64,000 bases of DNA from Roseobacter sp. HKCCD6576-2. Lineage in GTDB: Bacteria; Pseudomonadota; Alphaproteobacteria; Rhodobacterales; Rhodobacteraceae. Below, in pieces: positions 38,220 to 47,940 of the stretch. A program made the position numbers and the translations under genes. Numbering within the stretch: the stretch's first letter is position 1; each line of letters opens with the position of its first letter. The notes beneath the pieces are model-generated. The model searched no databases. It had not been told where the DNA came from and saw nothing but the letters and a program-made list of their open reading frames with translations. The stretch is taken from the NCBI RefSeq assembly GCF_013179285.1, contig NZ_WVNW01000002.1, forward strand, positions 496,001-560,000, given 5' to 3'.

Positions 38220-39383
38220 TCACGCCACAGGCTGTGCCGACTCAACAAGTTTCGCAAAAAAGCTCGCCCCGATGGGTGCAATAGCGTCGTTGAATTCATA
38301 CTCCGGGTGGTGCAATCCGGCGCTATCCCCCTGGCCTAGAAACAAATAGGCTCCGGGCCGGCGTTCCAACATATAGGCGAAGTCTTCGGCCCCCATCTCG
38401 CGCCCGGCAGCACCGTCGACATTCTCTGGACCCACGATCTGCTCCGCCACCGTGCTTGCGAAGGCGGCTTTGGTGGGGTCATTCACCGTAGCGGGATACC
38501 CTGCCCGATAGTCGAGCTTCACATCCACATCATAAGCCGCAGCTTGCCCCGCCACGATGCCTTCCATCCGGCGCTTCACCATGGCCTGGACCTCAGGGTC
38601 AAAGGTGCGGACCGTGCCACAGATATAGGCCTCCGCCGGGATCACATTATCGGCCGTCCCGCTGTGGATTTGTGTGACCGACACCACCAAATCATCCGCC
38701 GCATAATGGTTCCGCGACACGATGGTCTGAATCGCCTGGACCATACCGACCGCCGCGATGATCGGATCTTTCGTCTCATGGGGCATGGCGCCATGCCCGC
38801 CGACGCCTGTGACATAGATATGGAACGTGTCGACGGCGGCCATGATCGGGCCGGGCGTCGTCGTCATCCGTCCCTCGGGTAGACCGGGCACGTTGTGAAG
38901 CGCATAGATTTCGGCGATATCGAACCGCTCCATAATCCCCTCCTGACACATCACGTTGGCCCCGCCGCCGTCTTCTTCTGCGGGTTGAAAGATCAACGCC
39001 ACGCGACCGGCAAAGTTCCGCGTCTCGGCCAGATATTTTGCGGCCCCAAGCAGCATTGTGGTGTGCCCGTCATGGCCACAGGCATGCATTTTTCCCGGGC
39101 TGGTCGAGGCATGCGGCAAGCCCGTCGCCTCCTCAATTGGCAGCGCATCCATATCCGCGCGCAGCCCGATGGTGGACCCCGCCCCCTGCCCGTCGATAAT
39201 GGCCACAACCCCGCTCGTCGCGATCCCCTCATGGATCTCCGTGATGCCAAATTCGCGCAACCGCGCAACGACGAATCCGGCCGTCTCATGGCAGTCAAAT
39301 TGCAATTCCGGGTGTTGGTGCAGATGTCGCCGCCAAGCTGTCATCTCATCTGCAAAGCCCGCGATACGATTGATGACGGCCAT
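38220..39383 (-). CDS. M20D family amidohydrolase (hippurate hydrolase/aminoacylase type)
   Basis: A 387-residue zinc hydrolase cleaving N-acyl amino acids or related amides. The motif order is LRADMDALPIEE, HACGHDGHTTMLLG (Cys/His metal ligands), FQPAEEDGGGANVM (Glu pair), GVGGHGAMPHETKDP and GAEDFAYMLERRPGAYLFLG. Substrate within the family (hippurate, N-acetylamino acids, indole-acetyl conjugates) is not resolved. It is divergent from mazG. Confidence 0.92.
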   Translation of the reverse strand: MAVINRIAGFADEMTAWRRHLHQHPELQFDCHETAGFVVARLREFGITEIHEGIATSGVVAIIDGQGAGSTIGLRADMDALPIEEATGLPHASTSPGKMHACGHDGHTTMLLGAAKYLAETRNFAGRVALIFQPAEEDGGGANVMCQEGIMERFDIAEIYALHNVPGLPEGRMTTTPGPIMAAVDTFHIYVTGVGGHGAMPHETKDPIIAAVGMVQAIQTIVSRNHYAADDLVVSVTQIHSGTADNVIPAEAYICGTVRTFDPEVQAMVKRRMEGIVAGQAAAYDVDVKLDYRAGYPATVNDPTKAAFASTVAEQIVGPENVDGAAGREMGAEDFAYMLERRPGAYLFLGQGDSAGLHHPEYEFNDAIAPIGASFFAKLVESAQPVA

Positions 39384-39449
39384 GGTGGTTTCTCCCCTTG
39401 ATACGCAACCGGAACCTCGAAACAGTGTCGCAAAATTCGAGAGGCTTCA

Positions 39450-40268
39450 ATGCGCGACGAGAGCGATATCCTGATCCACGACCCCAAAGGCGGAATGCCG
39501 CGCCTGCTGGAGATCATGCGGCGCTTGCGGGACCCGGACACCGGCTGCCCCTGGGATATCGAGCAGAGCTTTCAAACCATCGCGCCTTATACGATTGAGG
39601 AAGCCTATGAGGTCGCCGACGCGATTGAACGCGAAGCTTGGGACGAGCTTGAGGGCGAGTTGGGGGATCTCTTGCTGCAAGTGGTCTATCACGCCGAGAT
39701 CGGGGCCGAGCGGGACCTGTTTAACTTCGCCTCCATCGCCGATGCCATTTCCGACAAGATGGTGGCGCGCCACCCGCATGTCTTTGGCAGCGAGAGCCGC
39801 GAGAAATCCGCCGAACAGCAAACAAGGGATTGGGAGACGATCAAAGCCGCGGAGCGCGCGGGGAAAGCCCGCAGTGGGGTGCTTGATGATGTCGCGCGTC
39901 ATCTGCCTGCGCTGATGCGGGCGGAGAAATTGCAAAAACGGGCCGCCCGGGTGGGATTTGATTGGCCTGAGATTGGCCAGGTGGTTGATAAAATCGCCGA
40001 AGAGGCCCGCGAATTGGCCGAGGCTCGAGATCACATGCCGCCTGAGCAAATCGCGGAGGAAATGGGGGACTTGCTTTTTGTGATGGCCAATCTCGCCCGT
40101 CATCTCAGTGTCGACGCCGAAGAGGCCCTGCGCGCTGCCAATGGCAAGTTCACGCGACGGTTCGCCTATATCGAAGCGGAGCTGGCCAATTTGGGCCGTA
40201 CCCCTGCCGAGAGCGACTTGGCCGAGATGGATGCGCTTTGGGATCAAGCAAAAGCAAACGGATTATAG
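39450..40268 (+). CDS. mazG: nucleoside triphosphate pyrophosphohydrolase MazG
   Basis: A 272-residue NTP pyrophosphatase with two MazG helical domains. The N-terminal domain shows CPWDIEQSFQTIAPYTIEEAYEVADAI and EGELGDLLLQVVYHAEIG (parts of longer motifs), with the EEAYE and ELGDLL metal ligands; the C-terminal domain repeats EEMGDLLFVMANLARHL. It removes aberrant nucleotides and can lower (p)ppGpp. GAGAGG precedes the ATG. No toxin-antitoxin partner is present. Confidence 0.95.
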   Translation: MRDESDILIHDPKGGMPRLLEIMRRLRDPDTGCPWDIEQSFQTIAPYTIEEAYEVADAIEREAWDELEGELGDLLLQVVYHAEIGAERDLFNFASIADAISDKMVARHPHVFGSESREKSAEQQTRDWETIKAAERAGKARSGVLDDVARHLPALMRAEKLQKRAARVGFDWPEIGQVVDKIAEEARELAEARDHMPPEQIAEEMGDLLFVMANLARHLSVDAEEALRAANGKFTRRFAYIEAELANLGRTPAESDLAEMDALWDQAKANGL

Positions 40269-40345
40269 CAGCGCGCCGCTTGCCCCGCCGCCGAAAGATC
40301 GGCATTGAGGCGGTTCAGCCGATTGGCTGAAAGGGAGTATCAGAG

Positions 40346-41248
40346 ATGAGCGAGATAGCAGTGGCACCGGCCTCAAACCCCGGTCGTGCGGCAATCTGGA
40401 TGATCGGCGCGATCATCTCGTTCAGCGCAATGGCCGTTGCGGGCCGCGCCGTGGCCGTCGAACTCGATACGTTTGAGTTGATGACCTACCGGTCGGCGGT
40501 CAGCCTGATCCTTGTGCTGGCAATTGGTGGGATGGCCGGCACGTTGGGGCAGATCACCCGGCGCAACTTGCGCCTGCACGGCATCCGCAACCTGGCCCAT
40601 TTCACCGGCCAAAACCTCTGGTTCTACGCCATTACGGTCGTGCCCCTAGCGCAAGTCTTCGCTCTGGAGTTCACCTCGCCCCTTTGGGTGATGATCTTGG
40701 CGGCCCTGTTTCTGGGCGAACGCCTCACACGGCTCAAAATCGGTGTGGGCATCTTGGGGTTTGTCGGCGTCTTGATCGTCTTGCAACCCGGCAGCGTACC
40801 GCTCTCGCCGGGGATGATCGCCGCCGCGCTGGCCGCAATCTGTTTTGCTGCGACCGCGATTTTCACCAAATTCCTGACTCGCACCGAAAGCATCACCTGC
40901 ATCCTGTTCTACCTCGCCACCATCCAATTGGCCTTTGGTCTGGTCGTCTGTCTGATCGATGGCGAGATGGCGCTGCCAAGCCTGTCGGTTGCGCCTTGGG
41001 TTGTCCTGGTTGGCATCGCGGGCCTGACGGCGCATTTCTGCATGACGATGGCGCTCAGCATTGCCCCCGCCAGCGTCGTCATGCCGGTCGACTTTGTCCG
41101 CCTGCCCGCCATCGCGCTGGTGGGCATGATCCTCTATGATGAACCCCTGCAATTGGCGGTGTTTTTGGGCGCGGCATTAATCTTTGCTGCGAATTATGCG
41201 AATATCCTGGATGAAACGCGCCGCAATCGTGCCAGAAAGCAACTGTAA
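40346..41248 (+). CDS. EamA/DMT family transporter
   Basis: A 300-residue inner-membrane carrier with ten predicted helices in two EamA repeats (AIWMIGAIISFSAMAVAGRA; then IAAALAAICFAATAIFTKFL). FTSPLWVMILAALFLGERLT is the conserved end of the first repeat. The family exports metabolites or amino acids; the substrate is unknown. GGGAG lies upstream of the ATG; it is 77 bp after mazG. Confidence 0.9.
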   Translation: MSEIAVAPASNPGRAAIWMIGAIISFSAMAVAGRAVAVELDTFELMTYRSAVSLILVLAIGGMAGTLGQITRRNLRLHGIRNLAHFTGQNLWFYAITVVPLAQVFALEFTSPLWVMILAALFLGERLTRLKIGVGILGFVGVLIVLQPGSVPLSPGMIAAALAAICFAATAIFTKFLTRTESITCILFYLATIQLAFGLVVCLIDGEMALPSLSVAPWVVLVGIAGLTAHFCMTMALSIAPASVVMPVDFVRLPAIALVGMILYDEPLQLAVFLGAALIFAANYANILDETRRNRARKQL

Positions 41249-41390
41249 CATATCTGACACAAATAACGGCGAATCTGGCCTGACCCTTACGTCAATAGCG
41301 ACCTGACGCCAGGGAACATTTGACCCACGTAATAATCTTGCGCCTATCCTAGGTGCAGAATTGGGAAGACATCTCTCGGGGAGGAGAGCA

Positions 41391-42476
41391 ATGAGAATTT
41401 TCGTCGCAGCAAGCGCGGCCCTACTGGCCACCACATCCATCGCGAGCGCAGATATCAGTCGGACAGATCAGTCCATGCGTGTGCTGTTCGAAGATGTGGG
41501 ACCGTCCGGCAACTATGTCGAACTGTCCTTCGGAAGAGTATCGCCAGAGGCCAATACGCCAGGCATCGATAACCCGCTTGGCGACTACACACAGGCCGGG
41601 TTCAGCTATCTGCACCGGTTTAATGAACAGTTCTCCGTTGCTCTGATCTATGATCAGCCTTTCGGTGCCAGCGTTGAATATCCCGCAGCGAGCATCTTCA
41701 ATGGGGGGAACGCGACAGTAGAGACTGATGCTGCGACCATCGTCGGTCGGTATGAGTTCGGTAATGGTTTCAGCGCCCATGCTGGGATAAGAGCGCTGAG
41801 CGCCGAAGGCAGCATCCTTACCGGTGTGAATGGCCAATTTGCGAACCTCACAGGTGATAGTGATCTCGGTTTTGGTGGTCTTGTCGGTGTGGCATATGAG
41901 CGTCCTGATATCGCGCTGCGCGTGGCTCTGACATATCATTCGAGCATCGATGTTGAGTTCACAGCGACAGAAACGGTCATCCTGCCGCCCGGCGCACCGA
42001 CGACACAGGTTTTTGACGTTGAGTTCCCGGAAAGCATTAACCTTGAATTTCAGACTGGAATCGCTCAGAACACCTTGCTATTCGGCTCAGTTCGCCACCA
42101 ATTCTGGGATGGGTTTAATCTGACTGTGCCGGGCTCAGCCACCGGATCAGCAGCACAGTATGTAAACTTCACCTCCGACACCACGACTTATACAATTGGT
42201 ATCGGGCGGCGCCTTAACGAGAATTGGTCGGGTTCAATTTCCTACACGCATCGGACCGATGGCACAATTCCAAGTGACACAGCACTGTCGCCGACAACAG
42301 GCCTCGATACCATTACTCTAGCTGGACAGTATGAGTTCGATAATATGTCGATCTCAGGTGGCATAACTTATGGCATGCCAGGCGACCAAACCGTAATCGG
42401 GCCTGGCCCAACAACGGTGAATTTCACCGACAACGAAGTGTTTGGGATCGGCCTTCGCGTCGGGTTCCGCTTCTAA
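41391..42476 (+). CDS. outer-membrane protein of the OmpP1/FadL/TodX type
   Basis: A 361-residue beta-barrel protein with signal peptide MRIFVAASAALLATTSIASA; the in-frame ATG ten codons earlier is rejected because GGAGGAG lies before 41391. The mature chain alternates strands and loops (AGFSYLHRFNEQFSVALIYD, DAATIVGRYEFGNGFSAHAG) and ends in an aromatic (RVGFRF). This matches alphaproteobacterial FadL-type uptake channels for fatty acids or other hydrophobic compounds. A strong terminator follows. Confidence 0.78.
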   Translation: MRIFVAASAALLATTSIASADISRTDQSMRVLFEDVGPSGNYVELSFGRVSPEANTPGIDNPLGDYTQAGFSYLHRFNEQFSVALIYDQPFGASVEYPAASIFNGGNATVETDAATIVGRYEFGNGFSAHAGIRALSAEGSILTGVNGQFANLTGDSDLGFGGLVGVAYERPDIALRVALTYHSSIDVEFTATETVILPPGAPTTQVFDVEFPESINLEFQTGIAQNTLLFGSVRHQFWDGFNLTVPGSATGSAAQYVNFTSDTTTYTIGIGRRLNENWSGSISYTHRTDGTIPSDTALSPTTGLDTITLAGQYEFDNMSISGGITYGMPGDQTVIGPGPTTVNFTDNEVFGIGLRVGFRF

Positions 42477-42496
42477 TCTCTGTTTCGCTTAAGATG

Positions 42497-42530
42497 AAAA
42501 CCCCCGCGCATCGCGCGGGGGTTTTTCTTT
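42497..42530 (+). terminator. intrinsic terminator after the FadL-type gene
   Basis: CCCCCGCGC and GCGCGGGGG form a nine-pair stem with a three-base loop, flanked by AAAA and TTTTTCTTT, 20 bp after the stop. Confidence 0.92.
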
Positions 42531-42580
42531 GCCGCATGTTCCGGGTCGCGAGGACATCGTCTGTTTGCTAGACCCCTGGC

Positions 42581-43504
42581 ATGACACAGCAATCCCTATC
42601 TACACGGGCCTGGGCAGAGATGGCGCTTCTGGCGCTAATCTGGGGCGCCTCGTTTCTCGCCATAAAGCTGGCTCTTGCAGAGGTGCCAGTGTTCACCCTG
42701 GTGGCACATCGGGTGTTCTGGGCGACCCTGCTGCTTTGGATCTATGTCCTCTGGCGTGGCTTGGAGATCCCCCGCAGTCCGAAGATTTGGGGGGCGTTTC
42801 TGATGATGGGGATCCTGAACAACATCATCCCCTTTACGCTCATGGCTTGGGGGCAACAGTTCATTGAGACCGGCCTAACCTCGATCTTCAACGCCGCCAC
42901 CGCGATTTTTGGTGTGCTCGTCGCCGCGATGTTCTTTCGGGATGAACGGCTCACCCCCCGCCGGGGGATCGGTGTTTGCATTGCCTTTGCCGGTGTGGCC
43001 GTGGCCATCGGGCTCGACAGTTTCGCCAGTTTCGACATTCGCAGCCTGGCGCAGCTTGCCGTGATCGGCGGCACTGTGTCCTACGCATTCGCCGCAGCCT
43101 GGGCCCGCGGCTATCTTAGCGGGCTTGCGCCCCAAGTCGCCGCGGCGGGCATGTTGACCGGCGCGACCGTCATCATGCTGCCGCTGGCCTGGGTCGTCGA
43201 CGGGGCACCTGAGATGCCGCAACTGCCCGTAACCTTCGCGGCTATCGGCTATTTCGCCATCCTCGGCACGGCGATTGCCTATCTGCTCTACTACCGCGTG
43301 CTCAGCATGGCGGGCAGCGGCAATGCGATGATCGTGACCCTGCTGATCCCGCCGGTGGCAATCATCCTTGGTGCGGTTGTCTTGGGCGAACGCTTGGCAC
43401 CAGAGGCCTTCGCGGGCTTCGCCCTGCTCGCTCTTGGGTTGATGATCCTTGATGGTCGGATGTTACAGATGTTCCGAAAATCGTCCGGGCCTGAAAAATC
43501 TTGA
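42581..43504 (+). CDS. EamA/DMT family transporter
   Basis: A 307-residue ten-helix inner-membrane exporter. The repeats start WAEMALLALIWGASFLAIKL and LAQLAVIGGTVSYAFAAAWA; VTLLIPPVAIILGAVVLGE is the typical second-repeat end. It is the second such carrier in 3 kb and only distantly similar to the one at 40346, so the two probably have different substrates. Confidence 0.9.
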   Translation: MTQQSLSTRAWAEMALLALIWGASFLAIKLALAEVPVFTLVAHRVFWATLLLWIYVLWRGLEIPRSPKIWGAFLMMGILNNIIPFTLMAWGQQFIETGLTSIFNAATAIFGVLVAAMFFRDERLTPRRGIGVCIAFAGVAVAIGLDSFASFDIRSLAQLAVIGGTVSYAFAAAWARGYLSGLAPQVAAAGMLTGATVIMLPLAWVVDGAPEMPQLPVTFAAIGYFAILGTAIAYLLYYRVLSMAGSGNAMIVTLLIPPVAIILGAVVLGERLAPEAFAGFALLALGLMILDGRMLQMFRKSSGPEKS

Positions 43505-43560
43505 TGACGATATTTGCCGCAAGCGCTAGGGGTTAGGCCTGTTTTACGAGGCGCCCGCGC

Positions 43561-44439
43561 ATGACGCTGATCTATGAGACCCCACAGGCTTGGCTGGACG
43601 CGCCGGAGAAGCGCCTCTTGGTGTTCGGCATGTCCGGTCTGGGCAAGACCCATCTGGCAAACCTGCTCCGCAGCGCGGGTGACTGGTTTCATTACTCGAT
43701 CGATTACCGCATCGGCACCGCCTATATGGGCGAACACATCGCCGACAATCTGAAACGGATCGCGATGCAGACGCCGTTTCTGGCCGAATTGCTGCGCTCG
43801 GATTCGATCTATATCGGCTCCAACATCACCTTCGATAATCTCGCCCCACTCTCGACCTATCTGGGCAAACCCGGCGACCCTGCCAAAGGCGGCTTGCCAC
43901 TCGACGAATATGAACGCCGTCAGGCTCTGCATCGCCGCGCGGAAATCAACGCGCTTTTGGACACGCCAAGTTTCATCGCCCGGGCGCGGGATCTCTATAA
44001 CTATCCGCATTTCATCTGCGACACCGGCGGATCGATCTGCGAGGTCGTGACCCCGTCGGACCCGGACGACGATGTGCTGAGCACGCTCTCGGCGCATAGC
44101 CTGATGGTCTGGATCAGAGGCAGCGACGCACATACGGATGACCTGATCCGGCGGTTCGATCAGGCGCCCAAGCCGATGTATTACCAGCCCGCATTCCTCA
44201 CGGCTCAATGGCACGCATATCTAAAAGAAAACAATGTATTGCCGGGTGATGTTGATCCAGATGCGTTTGTCCGTTTCGCCTATGCCAAAGCGCTGGCGCA
44301 TCGCGCGCCACTGTATCAAGCGATGGCGGAAAACTGGGGCGTGACGGTTGAGGCCGATGAGGTTGCCACGATCCGCGACGCGCATGATGCCACCGCGCTG
44401 ATCGCTCAAGCCCTTGGCAGGCGCGGTCAAACGGCCTAA
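43561..44439 (+). CDS. P-loop ATPase of unknown function
   Basis: A 292-residue protein with a Walker A box at residues 23-30 (GMSGLGKT in LLVFGMSGLGKTHLANLL) and a likely Walker B-type strand (HFICDTGGSICE). The C-terminal half is helical with no known domain that I recognise. It resembles small-molecule kinase folds more than AAA proteins. GAGG precedes the ATG; it lies 36 bp before the MetA-family gene on the same strand and may share its transcript. Confidence 0.65.
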   Translation: MTLIYETPQAWLDAPEKRLLVFGMSGLGKTHLANLLRSAGDWFHYSIDYRIGTAYMGEHIADNLKRIAMQTPFLAELLRSDSIYIGSNITFDNLAPLSTYLGKPGDPAKGGLPLDEYERRQALHRRAEINALLDTPSFIARARDLYNYPHFICDTGGSICEVVTPSDPDDDVLSTLSAHSLMVWIRGSDAHTDDLIRRFDQAPKPMYYQPAFLTAQWHAYLKENNVLPGDVDPDAFVRFAYAKALAHRAPLYQAMAENWGVTVEADEVATIRDAHDATALIAQALGRRGQTA

Positions 44440-44475
44440 ATCCAGCCTTCGCCCGACGCGCCAAGGACCAGACAA

Positions 44476-45399
44476 ATGCCCATCACTTTGCCAGAAACCC
44501 TGCCCGCCTATGCCCAACTGGAGCGCGAAGGTGTCATGGTGATGGGTGAGAACCGCGCCGCGCGGCAGGATATCCGGCCCCTTCGCATCGGTCTGCTGAA
44601 CCTGATGCCGAAGAAAATCCAAACCGAGACGCAGTTCGCCCGACTGATCGGCGCGACCCCGCTGCAAATCGATCTGAGCTTGATCCGCATGTCGGAACAT
44701 CAGACCAAAACCACCGCAGCGGAGCATATGGAGGCGTTCTACCGCCCTTTCGCCGAGGTCGCCGCTTCAGGCGAGAAATTCGATGGGCTGATCATCACCG
44801 GCGCACCCATCGAGCATTTGCCGTTTGAAGAGGTGACCTATTGGGAGGAGTTGAAACAGGTTTTCGCCTGGACGCAATCCCATGTGCATTCCACCTTCGG
44901 CGTGTGCTGGGGCGGCATGGCGATGATCCATCATTTTCACGATGTTCCAAAACATATGTTGTCGGAGAAGGCCTTTGGCTGTTTCCGGCATCGCAATCTC
45001 GCGCCCGCCTCGCCTTATCTCCGGGGCTTTTCCGACGACGTGCTAATCCCTGTTTCGCGTTGGACCGAGATGCGGGCCCCCGAAGTCGACGCGGCGGCCG
45101 GTCTCACAACATTGATCGGCAGTGATGAGGTTGGCCCCTGTTTGGTGGAGGACGCGGCCCACCGGGCGCTCTATATCTTCAATCATCTGGAATATGACAG
45201 CGGCACGCTGAAACAGGAATATGATCGCGATGTGGAGACCGGGACGCCAATTGCGGTGCCGGTGAACTACTACCCCGAGGATGACCCGACACGCGACCCA
45301 ACCAACCGCTGGCGCAGCCACGCCCATCTTCTCTATGGCAATTGGATCAATGAGATTTATCAAACGACCAATTTCGATATGTCGAAGATCGGCACGTAA
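44476..45399 (+). CDS. metA: homoserine O-acyltransferase, MetA family, predicted acetyl-CoA-specific
   Basis: A 307-residue enzyme starting methionine synthesis from homoserine. [31 protein letters not shown] and [18 protein letters not shown] are MetA hallmarks; the nucleophile Cys is in [14 protein letters not shown], and FNHLEYD holds the catalytic His/Glu region. At the position that controls acyl-CoA choice the sequence reads GAPIE (Glu113): Glu marks acetyl-CoA users (Bacillus cereus) and Gly succinyl-CoA users (E. coli). So homoserine acetyltransferase is predicted although the family name is succinyltransferase. AAGGA lies nine bases before the ATG. Confidence 0.93.
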   Translation: MPITLPETLPAYAQLEREGVMVMGENRAARQDIRPLRIGLLNLMPKKIQTETQFARLIGATPLQIDLSLIRMSEHQTKTTAAEHMEAFYRPFAEVAASGEKFDGLIITGAPIEHLPFEEVTYWEELKQVFAWTQSHVHSTFGVCWGGMAMIHHFHDVPKHMLSEKAFGCFRHRNLAPASPYLRGFSDDVLIPVSRWTEMRAPEVDAAAGLTTLIGSDEVGPCLVEDAAHRALYIFNHLEYDSGTLKQEYDRDVETGTPIAVPVNYYPEDDPTRDPTNRWRSHAHLLYGNWINEIYQTTNFDMSKIGT

Positions 45400-46306
45400 T
45401 GTTCTGTTTGGGCTGGCCTTTCTTGTTGTCGCGGCTTGCGGCCGGCCAGAGATGAGCGACCCGAACAGCCGGATCATCCAGGTTCAGGGCTTGGATATTC
45501 ATGTTTGGGAGGCAGGCTCGGGGCCGACGGTTATCTTGCTCCATGGCGCGGGCGGCAACTTGAGGGACTTCACATTTCGCTTGGCCCCAGATCTTGCCGA
45601 AACCAATCGGGTCATTGCGTTTGATCGGCCCGGGCTTGGCTTGTCCGACGGGCTCGGGCGCGACAATGAAAGCCCGGCGGATCAGGCGGCCTTGCTCGCC
45701 CAAGCTGCGACGCAGTTGAACGTGACACAAGCGGTGATTGTCGGCCATTCCTATGGCGGTGCCGTCGCGATGGCCTGGGCGCTGAACCATCCCGATCAGG
45801 CCGCCGCCGTGGTCTCCTTGGCGGGCGCAACCCAACCCTGGGAGGGCGGCTTGGAGGCGTTTTATCCGATCACCGCCTCACGGCTCGGCGGCATCACGAT
45901 TGTACCGCTCATCGCAAATCTGGCCCCGCGCGGCGCAACCCGGAATGCGATCACCGGCATATTTGACCCAGACCCTGTGCCCGATGGCTATTTCGACCAT
46001 ATCCGCCCCGAATTGACCCTGCAAAGCGCGGTTCTGCGGGCCAATGGCCGGCAGGTGAACAGCCTTCTGACCCATGTGACCGAGATGTCGGGGCGCTATC
46101 ACACGCTCACCCTGCCCTTGGAAATCATCCATGGGACGGCGGACGATACCGTGCCCCTGGCCACCCATTCGGAGCCGCTCTCAGCCCAGGTGCCGGGCGC
46201 CAATTTGACGGTTCTCCAAGGGGTTGGCCATATGCCCCACCACGCTGACCCCGATGCCGCACTCGCCGCAATTCAGCGTGCCGTGAGCCGCGCCGGATTG
46301 CGCTAA
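45350..46306 (+). CDS. alpha/beta hydrolase, probable lipoprotein, overlapping metA
   Basis: A 318-residue hydrolase. The core shows [12 protein letters not shown] (oxyanion region), nucleophile Ser in [12 protein letters not shown], and the late Asp/His in HGTADDTVP and [11 protein letters not shown]. The start was set at ATG 45350 because it yields a good lipoprotein signal: basic [17 protein letters not shown], hydrophobic [12 protein letters not shown], then Cys30. This overlaps the end of metA by 50 bases in another frame. A cytosolic form from MSDPNSR (45453) is the alternative. Substrate unknown. Confidence 0.75.
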   Translation: MRFIKRPISICRRSARNVLFGLAFLVVAACGRPEMSDPNSRIIQVQGLDIHVWEAGSGPTVILLHGAGGNLRDFTFRLAPDLAETNRVIAFDRPGLGLSDGLGRDNESPADQAALLAQAATQLNVTQAVIVGHSYGGAVAMAWALNHPDQAAAVVSLAGATQPWEGGLEAFYPITASRLGGITIVPLIANLAPRGATRNAITGIFDPDPVPDGYFDHIRPELTLQSAVLRANGRQVNSLLTHVTEMSGRYHTLTLPLEIIHGTADDTVPLATHSEPLSAQVPGANLTVLQGVGHMPHHADPDAALAAIQRAVSRAGLR

Positions 46307-46360
46307 GTCGGTCCGACCGCCATATTGAACCCAGGGACGAGCAGAAAAAAGAGGCAGCGC

Positions 46361-47242
46361 ATGGGTAAACCCTTCGATGGCGCGATCACCCAGTTCTACC
46401 GCGAAGAAGCGCCGGAGCAGATCCGCGCGGCGATCAAGAACGCCGATAAGAACAGCGTCTTGGACGCGAGCTACCCCTATGACACCCGGATGGACAAAGC
46501 GGCCTATGAGGCCGACCTGAAGGCGCTGCAGATCGAACTGGTGAAATGCCACGCCTGGGTCCGCGATACTGGCCAACGCATCGCCGTGGTCTTCGAAGGA
46601 CGCGACGCGGCGGGCAAAGGCGGCGCGATCAAACGCGTGCGGGAGAACCTCAACCCGCGGGTGGCCAGCGTTGTCGCGCTTTCCAAGCCCACGGACCGTG
46701 AAGCCAGCCAATGGTATTTTCAGCGTTATATCCACCATCTCCCCGCCGCGGGCGAGATCCGGCTGTTTGACCGCAGCTGGTACAATCGCGGTGTGGTCGA
46801 GCATGTGTTTGGCTTCTGCACGCCCGAGCAGCGCAATGTGTTTTTCCACCAATTGCCCGATTTCGAGCAAATGCTGGTCGCAGATGGCATCCATCTGGTG
46901 AAGATTTGGCTGAATATTGGCCGGGCGGAACAACTGCGCCGCTTCCTTGACCGCGAGAAAGACCCGCTGAAACAATGGAAGCTGAGCTGGATCGATGTCG
47001 AAGGTCTGAAGAAATGGAACGCTTATTCCGATGCGATCGGCCAGACCTTGAGCTTGGGTCATACGGCGGATGCGCCCTGGACCGTGGTCCGCTCCGATGA
47101 CAAGCGCCGCGCGCGGCTCTCGGTGATCCGGCAAATCCTCTCAGGCCTGCCCTATGACGGGCGCAAGGATAAGGTTGTCTCGCACCCAGACCCCGAGATT
47201 TGCGGCGGACCAGAGATGTGGGCAGATCGCGCCCATGCCTAA
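46361..47242 (+). CDS. ppk2: polyphosphate kinase 2
   Basis: A 293-residue kinase transferring phosphate between polyphosphate and nucleoside diphosphates. Walker A is [11 protein letters not shown], Walker [15 protein letters not shown], with the lid [14 protein letters not shown] single domain of this size fits class I PPK2 (mainly NDP phosphorylation). The start MGKPFDG has GAGG six bases upstream. It links to the phosphate economy controlled by the Pho genes at the other end of the window, though no Pho box is seen before it. The TetR gene starts inside its last codons. Confidence 0.92.
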   Translation: MGKPFDGAITQFYREEAPEQIRAAIKNADKNSVLDASYPYDTRMDKAAYEADLKALQIELVKCHAWVRDTGQRIAVVFEGRDAAGKGGAIKRVRENLNPRVASVVALSKPTDREASQWYFQRYIHHLPAAGEIRLFDRSWYNRGVVEHVFGFCTPEQRNVFFHQLPDFEQMLVADGIHLVKIWLNIGRAEQLRRFLDREKDPLKQWKLSWIDVEGLKKWNAYSDAIGQTLSLGHTADAPWTVVRSDDKRRARLSVIRQILSGLPYDGRKDKVVSHPDPEICGGPEMWADRAHA

Positions 47243-47852
47243 ACGCGGCTATCATCACGGCAATCTGCGCCAAGCCCTTGTTGAGGCCGCCCTTGTGCTG
47301 ATCGAGCAGAAAGGGCCGACCGGTTGGACCCTATCCGAGGCCGCCAAAAACGCCGGCGTGACGCCGGCAGCGGTCTATCGGCACTTTGAGGGGCGCGAGG
47401 ATTTGATTGCCGAAGGCGCCCGGCAAGGCCATGAAATCTTTGCCGATTTGATGGAGTTTGCGTTTAACGAGGGTAAACCGACGGCGCTCGCCGCCTTTGA
47501 AGCCACGGGGCGGGCTTACTTGGCATTTGCGCGCAAATACCCCGGTCACTACATGGCGATGTTTGAAAGCGGGCTCTCGGCCAATCAAACGCCGGAACTG
47601 GCCGCCGCTGCCACCAAATCCCGCGACGTGTTGGAACGCGCAGCCGAAGCCCTTTCGGAACATATCCCGCCTGGCAAACGCCCGCCGCCCTCGATGTTTA
47701 GCGCGCATATCTGGGCGTTGAGCCATGGCGTTGTCGAGCTTTTCGCCCGGGGCCGCCCGGGTGGCAATGCGCCCTTCCCGCCCGAAGACCTATTGGAAAG
47801 CGGGATCGGGATCTACCTGCGCGGTTTGGGGCTGATTGCGCCTGATCAATAA
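47235..47852 (+). CDS. TetR/AcrR family transcriptional regulator
   Basis: A 205-residue repressor-type protein from [20 protein letters not shown], a typical TetR opening; upstream reading from 47154 lies inside ppk2. The helix-turn-helix is [21 protein letters not shown]. The C-terminal part ([33 protein letters not shown]) resembles the WHG-type ligand domain. It overlaps ppk2 by eight bases and is probably co-translated with it. Target genes are unknown. Confidence 0.9.
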   Translation: MPKRGYHHGNLRQALVEAALVLIEQKGPTGWTLSEAAKNAGVTPAAVYRHFEGREDLIAEGARQGHEIFADLMEFAFNEGKPTALAAFEATGRAYLAFARKYPGHYMAMFESGLSANQTPELAAAATKSRDVLERAAEALSEHIPPGKRPPPSMFSAHIWALSHGVVELFARGRPGGNAPFPPEDLLESGIGIYLRGLGLIAPDQ

Positions 47853-47890
47853 GCGCCGCGCCGGGCGCATCTGTTCCGATGCCTCCGGCG

Positions 47891-47914
47891 GGGATATTTA
47901 AGAAGCAGAGAAGG
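47891..47914. repeat. short dispersed intergenic repeat, copy 1
   Basis: A 24-base unit (GGGATATTTA, then A, then GAAGCAGAGAAGG) shared with 56061-56084 with a single difference. It lies between convergent genes, just after a small stem (GCATC/GATGC) and the sequence CTCCGGCG. Confidence 0.7.
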
Positions 47915-47940
47915 CACGACCCTGCAGTGCCGCAGCGGCG

